A DNA stretch of 46,876 nt from Pseudoalteromonas sp. SMS1 (GCF_021530565.1 NZ_JAKGBI010000031.1:1-46876), one strand, 5' to 3'. Shown: positions 7,844 through 17,434, numbered from the stretch's first letter. The notes: a model not told the origin generated them from the letters alone. Program-made: numbers and translations.

Positions 7844-9190
7844 TCAATGGAGTTTTTCTACTGTTACCTTACCGCCAGAAAGGCCGCCACCACCATTAAA
7901 TGCAAGTTGTGCATATATTTTACCGCCTTCAACTTTAAATTTAATGCGACCATTTCCTGAATTATGAGAAATTTTGCCGTAGCGGCTTGCACCATTCCAG
8001 TTAAAGATGGTGTACTCTTCGAGCACAGGCTCATAGCCATCTCGTATTCCTGAAATTGTAACTCTGTAAGTACTATTACCTGAAATTGATAAGCTATCAG
8101 GTAATGCAACCCAACTGCTATTTGCTGGCAGTGCAATGGCAGCCGTTTGCTTGCTGTTGCCATTTGAATAAGTTGAACTGGCATCTAAGTTTGCAGAGCC
8201 ACCAATCGCCACGATATGACCATTGAGATATGTATTTTTGAGAATCGCAGTGTGGGTCCACCAATCTTGCCCTGTCATACCTTTGATGGTGATCACCCCA
8301 CCATTTTCAGCATCAATCACCGCAGTCGCACGATCTGTGCTTTTGCCACCTTGCGCAAACACCCCATTAATATCCAAAGAACGTGAGTTTTTCACCTTGA
8401 AAACCGTTTTTACGCCCTCTGCATAGAAATTACTAATTTGGTTGTTCCAAGTGTAGTGCTGATCAGGTCCGTATAGTTCAACACCCACTCTTGAATTTTG
8501 AACTGTTGAGTTAACAATATTGCTGCCCATTGCGGCAAGTTTAATACCGGTGTCAGACCTTTCAACATAGACGTTATCAAATATGTTCACATTGTTAAAC
8601 CAACCATTCGGTTCCAAATTCCAATAGGCAGGCGTTTGACCATTACCATGTAAATCAATACCAACATTAACATTTGCAATGAACAAATCCTCAAACCGAC
8701 TCCAAATCACCCACTTTCCATATATACCTTTATCAAAGCCACTGATATTTAACTTTGAAAAGTTGGATTGATAGCTTGCAAATGGAATATCAATCGCTTT
8801 TCCAAGCGCATAACCCGCATTTTGACGTAATGACAAGTCGTGCAGCTCTACACCGTGTGCAACTTTGATTAAACTAATATCCGCTGAAGTGGCAAGCGTT
8901 GAAAGATTTCTCTTTTCCCCGAATATTTTTATTCTGGCGTTATGATTACCTTTGAGCTGTGTCACGTCTAATGTATTTGAAACGTTAAACGTACCTGCTG
9001 GTATATATACGCTTTTATTATTAACCACTGCGTAGTTGATTGCCGCTTGGATTTGCGCCGAATCATCAATCCCATCGTTTGCAACAGCGCCAAACCGGCT
9101 GTCCGTAATCGACACCACACTCGCATCAAATGCGCATACCAACGGAGAACTTAAAGCAGCAACAAGAACTAGAGCACTATTTTTCATCAT
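7844..9190 (-). CDS. Secreted right-handed beta-helix protein (pectate lyase 3 family)
   Basis: 448 residues. A signal peptide (residues 1-20, cleavage CA|FD) leads to the hallmark of the Pectate_lyase_3/rhamnogalacturonase-like fold: 'DSRFGAVANDGIDDSAQIQA' and then 'YIPAGTFNVSNTLDV'. Successive short strands ('GIDLHGNG', 'NIVNSTVQNSRVGVELYGP') form the helix coils to about residue 320. Residues ~340-448 are a separate beta-rich, Gly-rich tail ending 'AFNGGGGLSGGKVTVEKLH'. The family binds or cleaves polysaccharides. No catalytic residue set can be assigned, so polysaccharide degradation is an inference. AAAGGAAA precedes the ATG. Confidence 0.75.
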   Translation of the reverse strand: MMKNSALVLVAALSSPLVCAFDASVVSITDSRFGAVANDGIDDSAQIQAAINYAVVNNKSVYIPAGTFNVSNTLDVTQLKGNHNARIKIFGEKRNLSTLATSADISLIKVAHGVELHDLSLRQNAGYALGKAIDIPFASYQSNFSKLNISGFDKGIYGKWVIWSRFEDLFIANVNVGIDLHGNGQTPAYWNLEPNGWFNNVNIFDNVYVERSDTGIKLAAMGSNIVNSTVQNSRVGVELYGPDQHYTWNNQISNFYAEGVKTVFKVKNSRSLDINGVFAQGGKSTDRATAVIDAENGGVITIKGMTGQDWWTHTAILKNTYLNGHIVAIGGSANLDASSTYSNGNSKQTAAIALPANSSWVALPDSLSISGNSTYRVTISGIRDGYEPVLEEYTIFNWNGASRYGKISHNSGNGRIKFKVEGGKIYAQLAFNGGGGLSGGKVTVEKLH

Positions 9191-9550
9191 TTTCCTTTTA
9201 ATTTATTGGTTTAAAATTATACAAAAAACATATATGCAAATAATAAAAACCATGCTCCTACATTATAATTATCAAATTTAAAAACACTCAAGTGAAATTT
9301 AAATAATCAACAAGAATAATTAACAATTTTATAATTAATGAAAAACCCTTTAATTAACTGGTTATTTATAAAGCAATTAAACATATCTATATATGTCAAA
9401 AGCCAAAGTTATAATCATTTAACCCACCAAACACCGTGTGTAGTGCACCTCATAACTTAGGATGATATTTTGCCTCAGAGATTGACATGTATCTGGTGCT
9501 TGCAATAATGCCGATTTTCTCAACAATAAACTCATGGGACCAGTTCATCA
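9191..9550. other. AT-rich divergent intergenic region
   Basis: About 360 bases between the leftward beta-helix gene and the rightward chemoreceptor. They are strongly AT-rich in 9200-9420 and must contain both promoters. I see no gene, RNA or clear operator. Confidence 0.5.
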
Positions 9551-10864
9551 ATGTTTACCTTTGGAAAAGAAAAGCACGCTTTACAACTTTCACTTGAGAA
9601 TGAACGTAGTAAAAAGCAACTGCTCGAACAAACTCTCGATTCTGTGGGTCGATCTACTGCAATCATTGAATTCTCTCCCGACGGTAAGATTATGACAGCA
9701 AACCAGAACTTTCTGGATGCTATGGAGTATTCGCTGGATGAGTTAATGGGTAAGCATCACCGCATATTTTGCGATAGAACCTATGCAAATTCTTCTGATT
9801 ACACCACGCTATGGCGTACTTTAAATGCCGGTAAATTCTTTTCGGGTACGATCGAGCGTTTTACAAAATCAGGAAAGCAACTGTGGCTTGAAGCGAGTTA
9901 TAATCCGGTTTTAGACAAAAATGGAAAGTTACTTAAGATTGTTAAGTTTGCTTCTGATGTCACTGAACGAGAATTAAAAGCCGTTTCGCAACAAAACCTA
10001 ATCAATGCCCTTTACCGTTCAATGGCTGTGATCGAATTTGATGTGTCAGGTACTGTACTTACAGCAAATGACAATTTTCTTGCTGCCACTGGCTATCAAC
10101 TCACTGAAATTATAGGTCAGCACCATCGTACTTTTTGTCCTGACCATGTTGTAAACTCTAAAGATTACAAAACGCTATGGAATCAATTAGCCAATGGCCA
10201 ATATTTTAGTGGCCAAGTGGAGCGTAAAAGTAAGCATGGTCATGAGCTGTGGTTAGAGGCCAGTTACAACCCTGTCATCGACAAAAATGGAAAGGTAATT
10301 AAAGTCACTAAGTTTGCATCAGATATCACCGAACGTATTATTACGACAAGGCAAACTCAAGAAAATGTCGGCCACGCCTCTAATTTGGCGAACACGGCCG
10401 CTCACAGTGGCAAGCAATCCGTTAGCTCCGTAATACAGCTCATGCAGAGCCTTAGCAACAATATGAACACTGCCGTGACAAATATCGAAGCCCTCAATAA
10501 ACAGTCTGATCAGATCAATAATATCGTATCAACAATCAGTGCCATAGCTGAACAAACCAACCTTCTGGCGCTCAATGCCGCTATTGAAGCAGCTCGAGCT
10601 GGCGAACAAGGTCGAGGCTTTGCTGTCGTGGCAGATGAAGTGCGCCAGCTCGCAGCCAGGACGAGCGCGTCTACAACAGAAATCGCGGATGTCGTGAAAG
10701 AAAATGTCGCTTTGTCGAGTGATGCCACAGCCTCAATGGATAAGAGTGCAAAACAAGTAGAGACTGGCGTGCAACTGATTGAAGAACTGAACACCACAAT
10801 CACAGATATCAACCAGCAAGTTGAGCGTATTGTTGATGCCGTATCACAGTTAAGTAGCCAGTAA
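9551..10864 (+). CDS. Soluble methyl-accepting chemotaxis protein with two PAS domains
   Basis: 437 residues with no transmembrane segment or signal peptide. Two near-duplicate PAS domains (about residues 33-145 and 155-265) share motifs such as 'TANxNFLxAxxYxLxE', 'GxHHRxFC' and 'LWLEASYNPVxDKNGK', each ending in 'FASDxTER'. The C-terminal signalling domain (~275-437) has the invariant chemoreceptor tip 'AEQTNLLALNAAIEAARAGE' and 'GRGFAVVADEVRQLA'. It is short, about 160 residues. It is presumably a cytoplasmic sensor of redox state or a small ligand feeding CheA/CheW. No strong Shine-Dalgarno precedes the ATG. It converges on bmp7 across a terminator. Confidence 0.9.
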   Translation: MFTFGKEKHALQLSLENERSKKQLLEQTLDSVGRSTAIIEFSPDGKIMTANQNFLDAMEYSLDELMGKHHRIFCDRTYANSSDYTTLWRTLNAGKFFSGTIERFTKSGKQLWLEASYNPVLDKNGKLLKIVKFASDVTERELKAVSQQNLINALYRSMAVIEFDVSGTVLTANDNFLAATGYQLTEIIGQHHRTFCPDHVVNSKDYKTLWNQLANGQYFSGQVERKSKHGHELWLEASYNPVIDKNGKVIKVTKFASDITERIITTRQTQENVGHASNLANTAAHSGKQSVSSVIQLMQSLSNNMNTAVTNIEALNKQSDQINNIVSTISAIAEQTNLLALNAAIEAARAGEQGRGFAVVADEVRQLAARTSASTTEIADVVKENVALSSDATASMDKSAKQVETGVQLIEELNTTITDINQQVERIVDAVSQLSSQ

Positions 10865-10910
10865 TATTTCTATCTCACCCATCGCAAAAGTGAACGCTTA
10901 CCGGAACCAT

Positions 10911-10937
10911 AAAAAAACCACCTTCATGGGTGGTTTT
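10911..10937 (-). terminator. Terminator of the bmp1-bmp7 operon (also usable rightward)
   Basis: AAAACCACC (10914-10922) and GGTGGTTTT (10929-10937) form a 9-bp stem. Read leftward the T-run is seven long (complement of 10911-10917), so it serves bmp7 best. Rightward it ends in four T and may also stop the chemoreceptor transcript. Confidence 0.85.
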
Positions 10938-10971
10938 GGTACTCTTAGTCATAATACTAAAATAAAGAGAA

Positions 10972-12447
10972 TTAAAAACGTGGCTTCACCTTTATTTCAA
11001 CTTCCTCAGGTACAAGAAAGACACCTGAAATCGCTTTTAGGTTAGCCTTTTTGCCCGCTGGAATTGAGAATTCAAACTTGTGCGCTAATTGCGCGAACAA
11101 AGTATGGATGATGTATTTACCAAAATGCTCTCCAAGACAACGACGCTGCCCTAGGCCAAATGGGAAAGCCTTTCCCTGCTGTTTTTTGCTCAGTTCACCA
11201 TTGTCATCCAAAAAGCGTTCTGGAATAAACTCATCCGGTTGCTCCCACAGTGTTTCGTCGCGCGTGATACTGTAGTTATTGATAACCAGTGGAGTACCAC
11301 CTGGAATAAAGTAACCATCTAGCAATGTATCTTTGCTTGTCGCATAGTTCGCTGCTGGCATCGATGTAATCGAGCAATGACGCAGTACTTCAGCGATGAA
11401 GGCCTGAGTATAAGGCAAGTCTGCTTTGTGTTTATTCAGTGGTACTTCATCATGTCCCACGACTTCATCCAATTCTTTTTGCACACGCGCCTGATATTCA
11501 GGAAAAGCAGCGAGGTATAGCAGCGCCCACCGCATAGCAAATGCGCCAACACCGCCACCCGCTCCTGCAACCTGCGTTAATGAACCAACGACAATCTCTT
11601 TTTCACCAATGTTTAATGCTGCTTTTGTTGCATCATCCACACTGTCGTTGGCTTCAAATAGGTAATCACATAAATCACGATACTCGCCAGGCACATAATC
11701 TTCTTTGCGACGACCCACATTGAATGAAACATATTGATCTAACCCGTTGAGATTTGAGCTGAATTTTTCAATTGCGTCGCCATATTGAGCGTAATACTTT
11801 TCTTGTAACTCCGTTGGCATTAGTTCATGGCGCGTACTGTTGATAAACCCGTTTGGCAACCAACTCAAGCTCTTTTCATCGAAAATGCTCACTTCAAACT
11901 CACCAAAGCGGTCGTCAAACATCACTTTGTGTAAAAAGCTGGCTAGTTTCAGAGAAACTTCTCGATTTGGATCAAAGGCAACGTCTCCCTGATCTTTCCA
12001 AACGGCTGCAATATCATTAATTTCGGTGGTCATCCACCCTTCTATCTGATCCCAGCGAGTCGCAAAGTACTCTCGCATTGCGTGAGCAAACACTTTTCGG
12101 TGAACTTGCCATTGCTCACCCGCTTCTAATTCTAAGAAGTGCTTTTGCGGTGCAATTTGTAAAATTTCATAATCAGCACGCACATTAAATACATCATTCT
12201 GCGCAACCAGTGCTTCTCTGATGTACTGATACCCATTGAGTGCCACAATGGGGCCTTTGGCAGTCTCTACTGAGTAGATGTCACCATACTTTTCTGAAAG
12301 CTCCTCAATGATGAGGTGGTAATCTTCGCCCCAAAAAAAGCGCTGACCGTCCTCACTATTAAATGCAATATGAGGTATCGTAGGGGTTAATTTGTCTATA
12401 TCTAGCTTGCTCTGTGGCAAAGCTTCTGCTGTATCGGTATTTTTCAT
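10972..12447 (-). CDS. bmp7: Cytochrome P450 Bmp7, aryl coupling enzyme
   Basis: 491 residues, a class I bacterial P450. The haem loop 'FPFGLGQRRCLGE' gives the thiolate ligand Cys437. The K-helix ExxR is in 'AEVLRHC', and the I-helix glycine-rich stretch is 'AGAGGGVGAFAMRW'. In characterised bmp clusters Bmp7 couples bromophenols to each other and to bromopyrrole (biphenyls, hydroxylated diphenyl ethers, pentabromopseudilin). It needs electrons from Bmp9/Bmp10, encoded at the other end of this cluster. It is the last gene of the leftward operon and starts three bases after bmp6. Assignment rests on family motifs plus the diagnostic gene order. Confidence 0.92.
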   Translation of the reverse strand: MKNTDTAEALPQSKLDIDKLTPTIPHIAFNSEDGQRFFWGEDYHLIIEELSEKYGDIYSVETAKGPIVALNGYQYIREALVAQNDVFNVRADYEILQIAPQKHFLELEAGEQWQVHRKVFAHAMREYFATRWDQIEGWMTTEINDIAAVWKDQGDVAFDPNREVSLKLASFLHKVMFDDRFGEFEVSIFDEKSLSWLPNGFINSTRHELMPTELQEKYYAQYGDAIEKFSSNLNGLDQYVSFNVGRRKEDYVPGEYRDLCDYLFEANDSVDDATKAALNIGEKEIVVGSLTQVAGAGGGVGAFAMRWALLYLAAFPEYQARVQKELDEVVGHDEVPLNKHKADLPYTQAFIAEVLRHCSITSMPAANYATSKDTLLDGYFIPGGTPLVINNYSITRDETLWEQPDEFIPERFLDDNGELSKKQQGKAFPFGLGQRRCLGEHFGKYIIHTLFAQLAHKFEFSIPAGKKANLKAISGVFLVPEEVEIKVKPRF

Positions 12448-12450
12448 TGG

Positions 12451-13059
12451 TCAAATCCCACTGACTAAGGTTGATAGTTCTGCTGATGCGAATTGAGCGT
12501 CGAATTGCTCTGACTGCATGTACCAAGCGAATGGAAACTTCTCGGTAATACGAAAGATTTTTTTACCTTGTGAATACACCAAATAGGTGCGATATAACAC
12601 AAGATCACAGGGTTCCACGGCGAAGTGATGTGACAAATCGCCGGCATATTCAAAGCCCCATGACAGCAAGGTCTTATAGGTCTCTATTTGAAACTTTTCC
12701 CATGCTTTTCCAATAGGAATACGCGTTTCGGTCAAAGCTCGAGAAAAGTTCACGTTCATATTGCCGTGATACACCAAAGAGTCAGCGTATAAATAAGGTA
12801 ACCCAGTCTTACCCCCATTCAGTGTGATCACGCGCTGCTGGCAATGCATATCTTCCTCGTGAGGCAGTACGCTCACATCTGCTTCGAGCAGCTTTTCAAC
12901 CACGATTTGCTCCCCCACAATACTTTCAAGTAACTGCGTCACGGTACCATCGGTGCCTAAAATGATTTTTTGTAGGTAACTGAGTCTGCTTAAGTTATAG
13001 GTTTGCGCTTCTAGATTCTCATCTAAGTTGCTCAAACACTCATCTGACAATTGGATCAT
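12451..13059 (-). CDS. bmp6: Chorismate lyase Bmp6
   Basis: 202 residues of the UbiC/DUF98 chorismate-lyase fold. Visible features are 'CQQRVITLNGG' with the active-site-type Arg, 'SRALTETRIPIGKAWEKF' (substrate pocket segment), and 'YRTYLVYSQGKKIFRITEKF' with the conserved C-terminal I-T-E-x-F. It cleaves chorismate to 4-hydroxybenzoate and pyruvate, the precursor of the bromophenol branch. GAGGAAAGGAC lies directly before the ATG. The gap to bmp5 is 22 bases and to bmp7 three bases, so it is translated in one operon. It could be confused with ubiquinone-pathway UbiC, but the context decides. Confidence 0.92.
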   Translation of the reverse strand: MIQLSDECLSNLDENLEAQTYNLSRLSYLQKIILGTDGTVTQLLESIVGEQIVVEKLLEADVSVLPHEEDMHCQQRVITLNGGKTGLPYLYADSLVYHGNMNVNFSRALTETRIPIGKAWEKFQIETYKTLLSWGFEYAGDLSHHFAVEPCDLVLYRTYLVYSQGKKIFRITEKFPFAWYMQSEQFDAQFASAELSTLVSGI

Positions 13060-13081
13060 GTCCTTTCCTCGTACTTGTTAT

Positions 13082-14629
13082 TTACTTGCTGATTTCGCGT
13101 AACCCATCTAATCGAAGACGAGAAAGCAATTTTTGCGCTGCCAAGGCGACTTCGAAATGAATGATCCGCGGCCAAGAGCTTATGTTTGGAAAACTCAGTA
13201 AGAACTCCCGTGCCGTATGTGTCATGTTGTTTGGCCCATCTAGACGGTATTGGGCAGCGAACTGCGGGTTGTGGAGTAACTTCACGCGAAGTAATGGATC
13301 TTTAAATAAGCTAGGTATTTGTGGCATACAGCCTACTAATTTAGCCATCGAATCCATGTAGTGGCAGTAGTTCACCAAAGAGGCCACATGTGGTGTTATT
13401 TTATATTCTGTTTGCCAGTGTTTCGTATCGTGTTTCACCACGTCGTGCATTTCAGATAACGTTGGCAACTGAGCTTCACCGCTAGCTAATTTTGATAGAT
13501 AACGACATTGCATTTCCGCAATGACTGGGATCCCACCCTGCTGTGGTCGAACAAATCCGATGAAAGAGAGCGTATGGCCCATTTCAGGTATAAACATTTG
13601 CTTAAACAGATCGCGCATATTCGCAATACTGACATCCAAAAATGGAAAGCTCAGCTGGTATCCAGTACAAAATACCACGGCGTCTACTTCTTCTCGAGTG
13701 CCATCTTTAAACACCACAGAATTCGCTTCAAAGCGTTCAATACCACCAATATTTGGCGTCACCTTCCCATCCGCAATTGGACGGAATAAACGTTCATTTT
13801 TAGTAACCGCTTGATGATGAGAAGGCCCCGATTTCTTGAGCCATTCACCACGAATACGAACATGATCATTGCGGCTATTTACGTACTTATTGAAAATGCC
13901 TTTGGTGATCCCTCCATGATATTTGTGTGGTAGTTTGTTCACAATACGCGACGTCAACCATGACGTATCGATTGTAAAATATGGATCTTCTTGAAATGCC
14001 ATGTAACGAGGTGCAACTGCAGGGTAGCGGCGCAGCGATAAGATACACTTTCTTGCCACTTCAGATATTTCTGATGTGATATCTGCTGAGCTTTCGCCTA
14101 GCCCAACACACAAAACACGTTTGCCTGCATACTTGTGTTTATCTCGATAGTCATTTGAGTGTTCAATCTCACCTTTGAACATATCCAGACCCGGCAACTC
14201 TGGTAGTTTAGGTTTTTGGAAATGACCTGAGCAGACCGACACCATATCAAACTCTTTACTGTGTTCTTTATCACCACTTTTGTAATTGACAATCCATTTG
14301 TCGCCTTGTTTTTCGACACGACATACTTCATGGTCATAGTGAATATGCTTCGCAATATCGAAGCGCTGGATATATTCACCTAGGTAATGGATGTATTCTT
14401 TTTTTGACCAAAACTTCAGTTTTTGATGATTGGGTACATAGTCAGAATACGCCATAAAATAGTTAGAAATTGTGAGGTGTAAATCGTCGTAGATTTTTTT
14501 ATCTGCAAACACCCCCCCAAAGCTCTCGGCTTTTTCAAAGCAAGTAACTTCATGGCCACCATCAGTTAATTGTTTAACGGCGGCAATACCAGATAAACCA
14601 GCACCTATGACTGCTATGGTCTTTTTCAT
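13082..14629 (-). CDS. bmp5: Flavin-dependent decarboxylative brominase Bmp5
   Basis: 515 residues from the ATG at 14629 (GGAGAG at correct distance). An in-frame ATG at 14650 would add seven residues before the nucleotide-binding strand. It is a class B flavin monooxygenase type: FAD site GAGLSG (9-14), FMO motif F-x-G-x3-H-x3-Y-R at 151-162, NADPH site GLGESSAD (176-183), and 'FCTGY' in the C-terminal half. Bmp5 is known to use FAD, NADPH, oxygen and bromide to brominate 4-hydroxybenzoate twice with loss of carbon dioxide, giving 2,4-dibromophenol, in one polypeptide. It is separated from bmp4 by 96 bases with an inverted repeat, unlike the tight spacing elsewhere. Confidence 0.93.
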   Translation of the reverse strand: MKKTIAVIGAGLSGIAAVKQLTDGGHEVTCFEKAESFGGVFADKKIYDDLHLTISNYFMAYSDYVPNHQKLKFWSKKEYIHYLGEYIQRFDIAKHIHYDHEVCRVEKQGDKWIVNYKSGDKEHSKEFDMVSVCSGHFQKPKLPELPGLDMFKGEIEHSNDYRDKHKYAGKRVLCVGLGESSADITSEISEVARKCILSLRRYPAVAPRYMAFQEDPYFTIDTSWLTSRIVNKLPHKYHGGITKGIFNKYVNSRNDHVRIRGEWLKKSGPSHHQAVTKNERLFRPIADGKVTPNIGGIERFEANSVVFKDGTREEVDAVVFCTGYQLSFPFLDVSIANMRDLFKQMFIPEMGHTLSFIGFVRPQQGGIPVIAEMQCRYLSKLASGEAQLPTLSEMHDVVKHDTKHWQTEYKITPHVASLVNYCHYMDSMAKLVGCMPQIPSLFKDPLLRVKLLHNPQFAAQYRLDGPNNMTHTAREFLLSFPNISSWPRIIHFEVALAAQKLLSRLRLDGLREISK

Positions 14630-14704
14630 AATTCTCTCCGTGTATAGCAAGGAGCTGCTTGTTCATACTGTTACGACAGCATCGAGTACAGCCCCTAGGT
14701 TAAT

Positions 14705-14722
14705 GTTTACAATGATGTAAAC
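14705..14722. promoter_or_regulatory. Inverted repeat at the bmp4/bmp5 boundary
   Basis: GTTTACA-ATGA-TGTAAAC, a perfect 7-bp dyad, sits three bases after the bmp4 stop codon in the 96-base gap before bmp5. There is no T-run. It could be an operator, an mRNA-processing hairpin, or a 3' end stabiliser separating pyrrole and phenol modules. Confidence 0.55.
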
Positions 14723-14725
14723 TGG

Positions 14726-16282
14726 TTACGCACCACTGTGCTCTGTCGTAGCCGCTTGTTGTGGGCGTGATTCTGATAAGCTTTGACGCGATAATTTGCC
14801 GTTACGATTACGAGGTAGTGCATCCCAATAAACTATCTGCTCAGGAAGCATGTACTTCGGTAAGCGTTTGGCACAATGCATTTTTAACGTCAGCAACGAC
14901 GGAGGCTCAGATTCAGTCGCGATGTGCGCTTGTAGCGTTTTTTCATCGCTTAATACAACCAAACACTCTTTGATTTCGGGGTGCTGATATAGCGCACGCT
15001 CTACTTCCCCTAAATGAACCCGGTACCCTTTAACCTTGACCATGTGGTCTTGTCGCCCGACATACATCAGCTCACCAAGCTCATTGATGTAGCCAATATC
15101 TCCTGTGTTGTAGGCTGCCTCTTTTCTTTCTTCCCTTCCCCAATACCCAGAAAATACGGTCGGACCAATGACGGTGATAAAGCCTTGTTCACCTAGTTCA
15201 ACTTGGTTGCCAGTTTCATTACAAATAGTGATCCGTGCACCACTCGCTGCATAGCCAATGGGGAGTGTCTCAGGCACCACTTCTGGCACTTTGTAATAGC
15301 TACAGACGTTGGTTTCTGTTGGACCATAAAAATTGAATAGGTCCGCGTTGGGGAAGTGTGCACGAAGTGCTTTAAGCGACTTCACATCGAATGCCTCGCC
15401 GGCAAAAATAATGGTATGAAGTTGCTTACAGGACTCACCAAACTGAGGGTCTGCATTCATCATCATGGTCAGAGCCGTCGGTACCGAATACCAAACGGTA
15501 ATGCCACGCTCAGCAATAAAGTTCACTAACTTTTGCGGAACATAACTATCCAATTCAGAAACCAGATGTACACTTGCCCCCGTAGCCAGAGCCACAAAAA
15601 TATCCAAAACAGACAGATCAAAATGCCATGGGGCATGGTTAGAAAAACGGTCCTGTGAGGTTGGCTTAATTTTTTCAATCACCCACTGGACAAAAGCAAG
15701 CGCATTAGTGTGACTTATTCGCACACCTTTTGGCACGCCAGTAGAGCCTGAGGTATAGAGCATGTATGCAAGATCATCACCGCCCACATCAGCACTTACT
15801 CTCAAACTGGAAGGCTGGCATCGCTTAATATCTCGCCAATTGCTGGCTTGATTAACCTCAAGCGCCCTCGCAGCCGACGCAGTAAACTCGCCCTCACTGT
15901 CTAGTACGACAAAATGACAACCCTCTGCGCACTGCTCGCGATATTGTGAGAATTTAGCTTGCGTGGTGAACATCACCTTCATTGCACAATCATTGCGAAT
16001 AATATCAACTCGTACCATGGGGTTCATGGGATCAATCGGCACATAGACAGCGCCAAGTTTTGTCACCGCTAACATCGCGGCGAGTGCCCGACATGATTTA
16101 TCAGCCCAAATGCCAACGCGGTCACCAGCTTCAATCCCTTTGCTTTGTAAAAGCACAGCAATTTGCGTTACCGACAACGATAATTCGCCATAACTATATG
16201 ATTCGAAACTATCAGTCACGGCCAGAGCATTGTCACCGACTTGGGAAAGTCCAGTTATTAAGACATCACTGAGTATTTTCAT
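14726..16282 (-). CDS. bmp4: L-prolyl-AMP ligase Bmp4 (free-standing adenylation domain)
   Basis: 518 residues, a single NRPS-type adenylation domain with no condensation or carrier domain. Core motifs are A3 'YMLYTSGSTGVPKG', A4/A5 region 'HFDLSVLD' and 'NFYGPTETNVCSYY', A7 'YNTGDIG', and the A10 lysine in 'NRNGKLSRQ'. The D-L-L of the FDLSVLD segment and the V-C after TETN agree with the code I recall for free-standing prolyl ligases of the pyrrole pathway (PltF type). It activates L-proline and loads it on the Bmp1 carrier domain. Its ATG overlaps the bmp3 stop by four bases (ATGA), implying coupled translation. Confidence 0.93.
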   Translation of the reverse strand: MKILSDVLITGLSQVGDNALAVTDSFESYSYGELSLSVTQIAVLLQSKGIEAGDRVGIWADKSCRALAAMLAVTKLGAVYVPIDPMNPMVRVDIIRNDCAMKVMFTTQAKFSQYREQCAEGCHFVVLDSEGEFTASAARALEVNQASNWRDIKRCQPSSLRVSADVGGDDLAYMLYTSGSTGVPKGVRISHTNALAFVQWVIEKIKPTSQDRFSNHAPWHFDLSVLDIFVALATGASVHLVSELDSYVPQKLVNFIAERGITVWYSVPTALTMMMNADPQFGESCKQLHTIIFAGEAFDVKSLKALRAHFPNADLFNFYGPTETNVCSYYKVPEVVPETLPIGYAASGARITICNETGNQVELGEQGFITVIGPTVFSGYWGREERKEAAYNTGDIGYINELGELMYVGRQDHMVKVKGYRVHLGEVERALYQHPEIKECLVVLSDEKTLQAHIATESEPPSLLTLKMHCAKRLPKYMLPEQIVYWDALPRNRNGKLSRQSLSESRPQQAATTEHSGA

Positions 16283-17421
16283 AGCAGGCCCAACCTATTA
16301 CAGATCAACTCCCGCTGAATGTCGGATGTACCAGAAAAAAGAACTGACCCCAAAGCATCTCGAATGCTCGCATCCACCCCACTTTCTTGAAGGTATCCTA
16401 GGGCGCCATGAACGCGAATCGAATCTATGCCAGACTGGACAAACGCTTCACTAATAGCGAGCTTGCTCGAAGCGACCGCCTTGGTATTATCGACATTTTG
16501 CGACTTTTGCCATGCGGCAAAATACAGCAGTAATCTTGCGCTCTGTAGGCGTACTTCCATGTCTGCAATACGATGTGAAACCGCCTGAAATTTGCTGATT
16601 GTTTTGTCACCTTGTTTACGTGTGTTGGCATACTCTATACAGCGCGCTAAGTCACGCTGCATCACACCAATAAACAAGGCAAATAAACAACAACGTTCCC
16701 AGTCCATCGATGCTGCAAAGATCCGGGCACCTTGACCTTCACTCCCTAAAACATAATCTTTGTGCACTTTTACTTCATCGAAGAATACTTGATTAAGTTG
16801 TGCTGAGTTCAAACCCAATTTTTTGTAACTGTTGCCCACTTCAATGCCTGGCAAACCCGCTGGTACTACAAAGGCGGTTTGACCCAGGTACCCAAATTTA
16901 GGATTGGTCGTGGCATACAGGACAAAATAATCAGCGACACTGCCATTGGTTACATAAGACTTTGCACCTTTGATGACGTAGTAATCACCCTCTCGCCAGG
17001 CTTTGGTTGTTAACTTGCCAATATCTGATCCTGCTTCTGCTTCGGATATTGCATTGGCTGCGATCTTGTCACCGCTCGTTAACCCTGGTAGCAATTCCAT
17101 TTTGAGTTTTTCACTGCCATGCTCATAGATTGGCATTGCACAAGCAAAGGTATGGGCGGCACCCGCAAACAAAATACCGGTGTCGGCACAGCCCTGCCCT
17201 AAGCCTTCTAGAATTTTTACCGTCGTTAAAATGTCAAAACCACTGCCACACGTTGAGTATTTACTGTCAATCGGCAATCCATAGTAGCCAAATTCACCAA
17301 GCGCGCGCCAAGCAGCTTCAGGAAACTCCCCATCAGGTACTTTCGAAAAATCTAAGTCCCTAGCAAAGCTGAGTGCGTGCTCAAACAACTCGAGCTGATC
17401 CTCATTCCACTCAAAGTTCAT
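16279..17421 (-). CDS. bmp3: Prolyl-carrier-protein dehydrogenase Bmp3
   Basis: 380 residues, acyl-CoA dehydrogenase fold. The ATG at 17421 has GGAAGG at good distance; an upstream in-frame TTG at 17427 is too close to it. Family features are 'KIAANAISEAEAGSDIGKL' and 'GAKSYVTNGSVADYF' (flavin/substrate contacts), and the C-terminal 'GALGYLQESGVDASIRDALG' with 'SGTSDIQRELICNRLG'. In pyrrole biosynthesis this FAD enzyme oxidises prolyl-S-carrier protein by four electrons to pyrrolyl-S-carrier protein (as PltE, RedW). It follows bmp2 after a 41-base gap that holds an attenuator-like hairpin, and overlaps bmp4. Confidence 0.93.
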   Translation of the reverse strand: MNFEWNEDQLELFEHALSFARDLDFSKVPDGEFPEAAWRALGEFGYYGLPIDSKYSTCGSGFDILTTVKILEGLGQGCADTGILFAGAAHTFACAMPIYEHGSEKLKMELLPGLTSGDKIAANAISEAEAGSDIGKLTTKAWREGDYYVIKGAKSYVTNGSVADYFVLYATTNPKFGYLGQTAFVVPAGLPGIEVGNSYKKLGLNSAQLNQVFFDEVKVHKDYVLGSEGQGARIFAASMDWERCCLFALFIGVMQRDLARCIEYANTRKQGDKTISKFQAVSHRIADMEVRLQSARLLLYFAAWQKSQNVDNTKAVASSKLAISEAFVQSGIDSIRVHGALGYLQESGVDASIRDALGSVLFSGTSDIQRELICNRLGLL

Positions 17422-17434
17422 AATCAATCCTTCC

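Noticed and set aside
14726..16282. Start of a larger nonribosomal peptide synthetase
   Set aside because: It is a single adenylation domain; the carrier is a separate protein (Bmp1), as in known pyrrole pathways.
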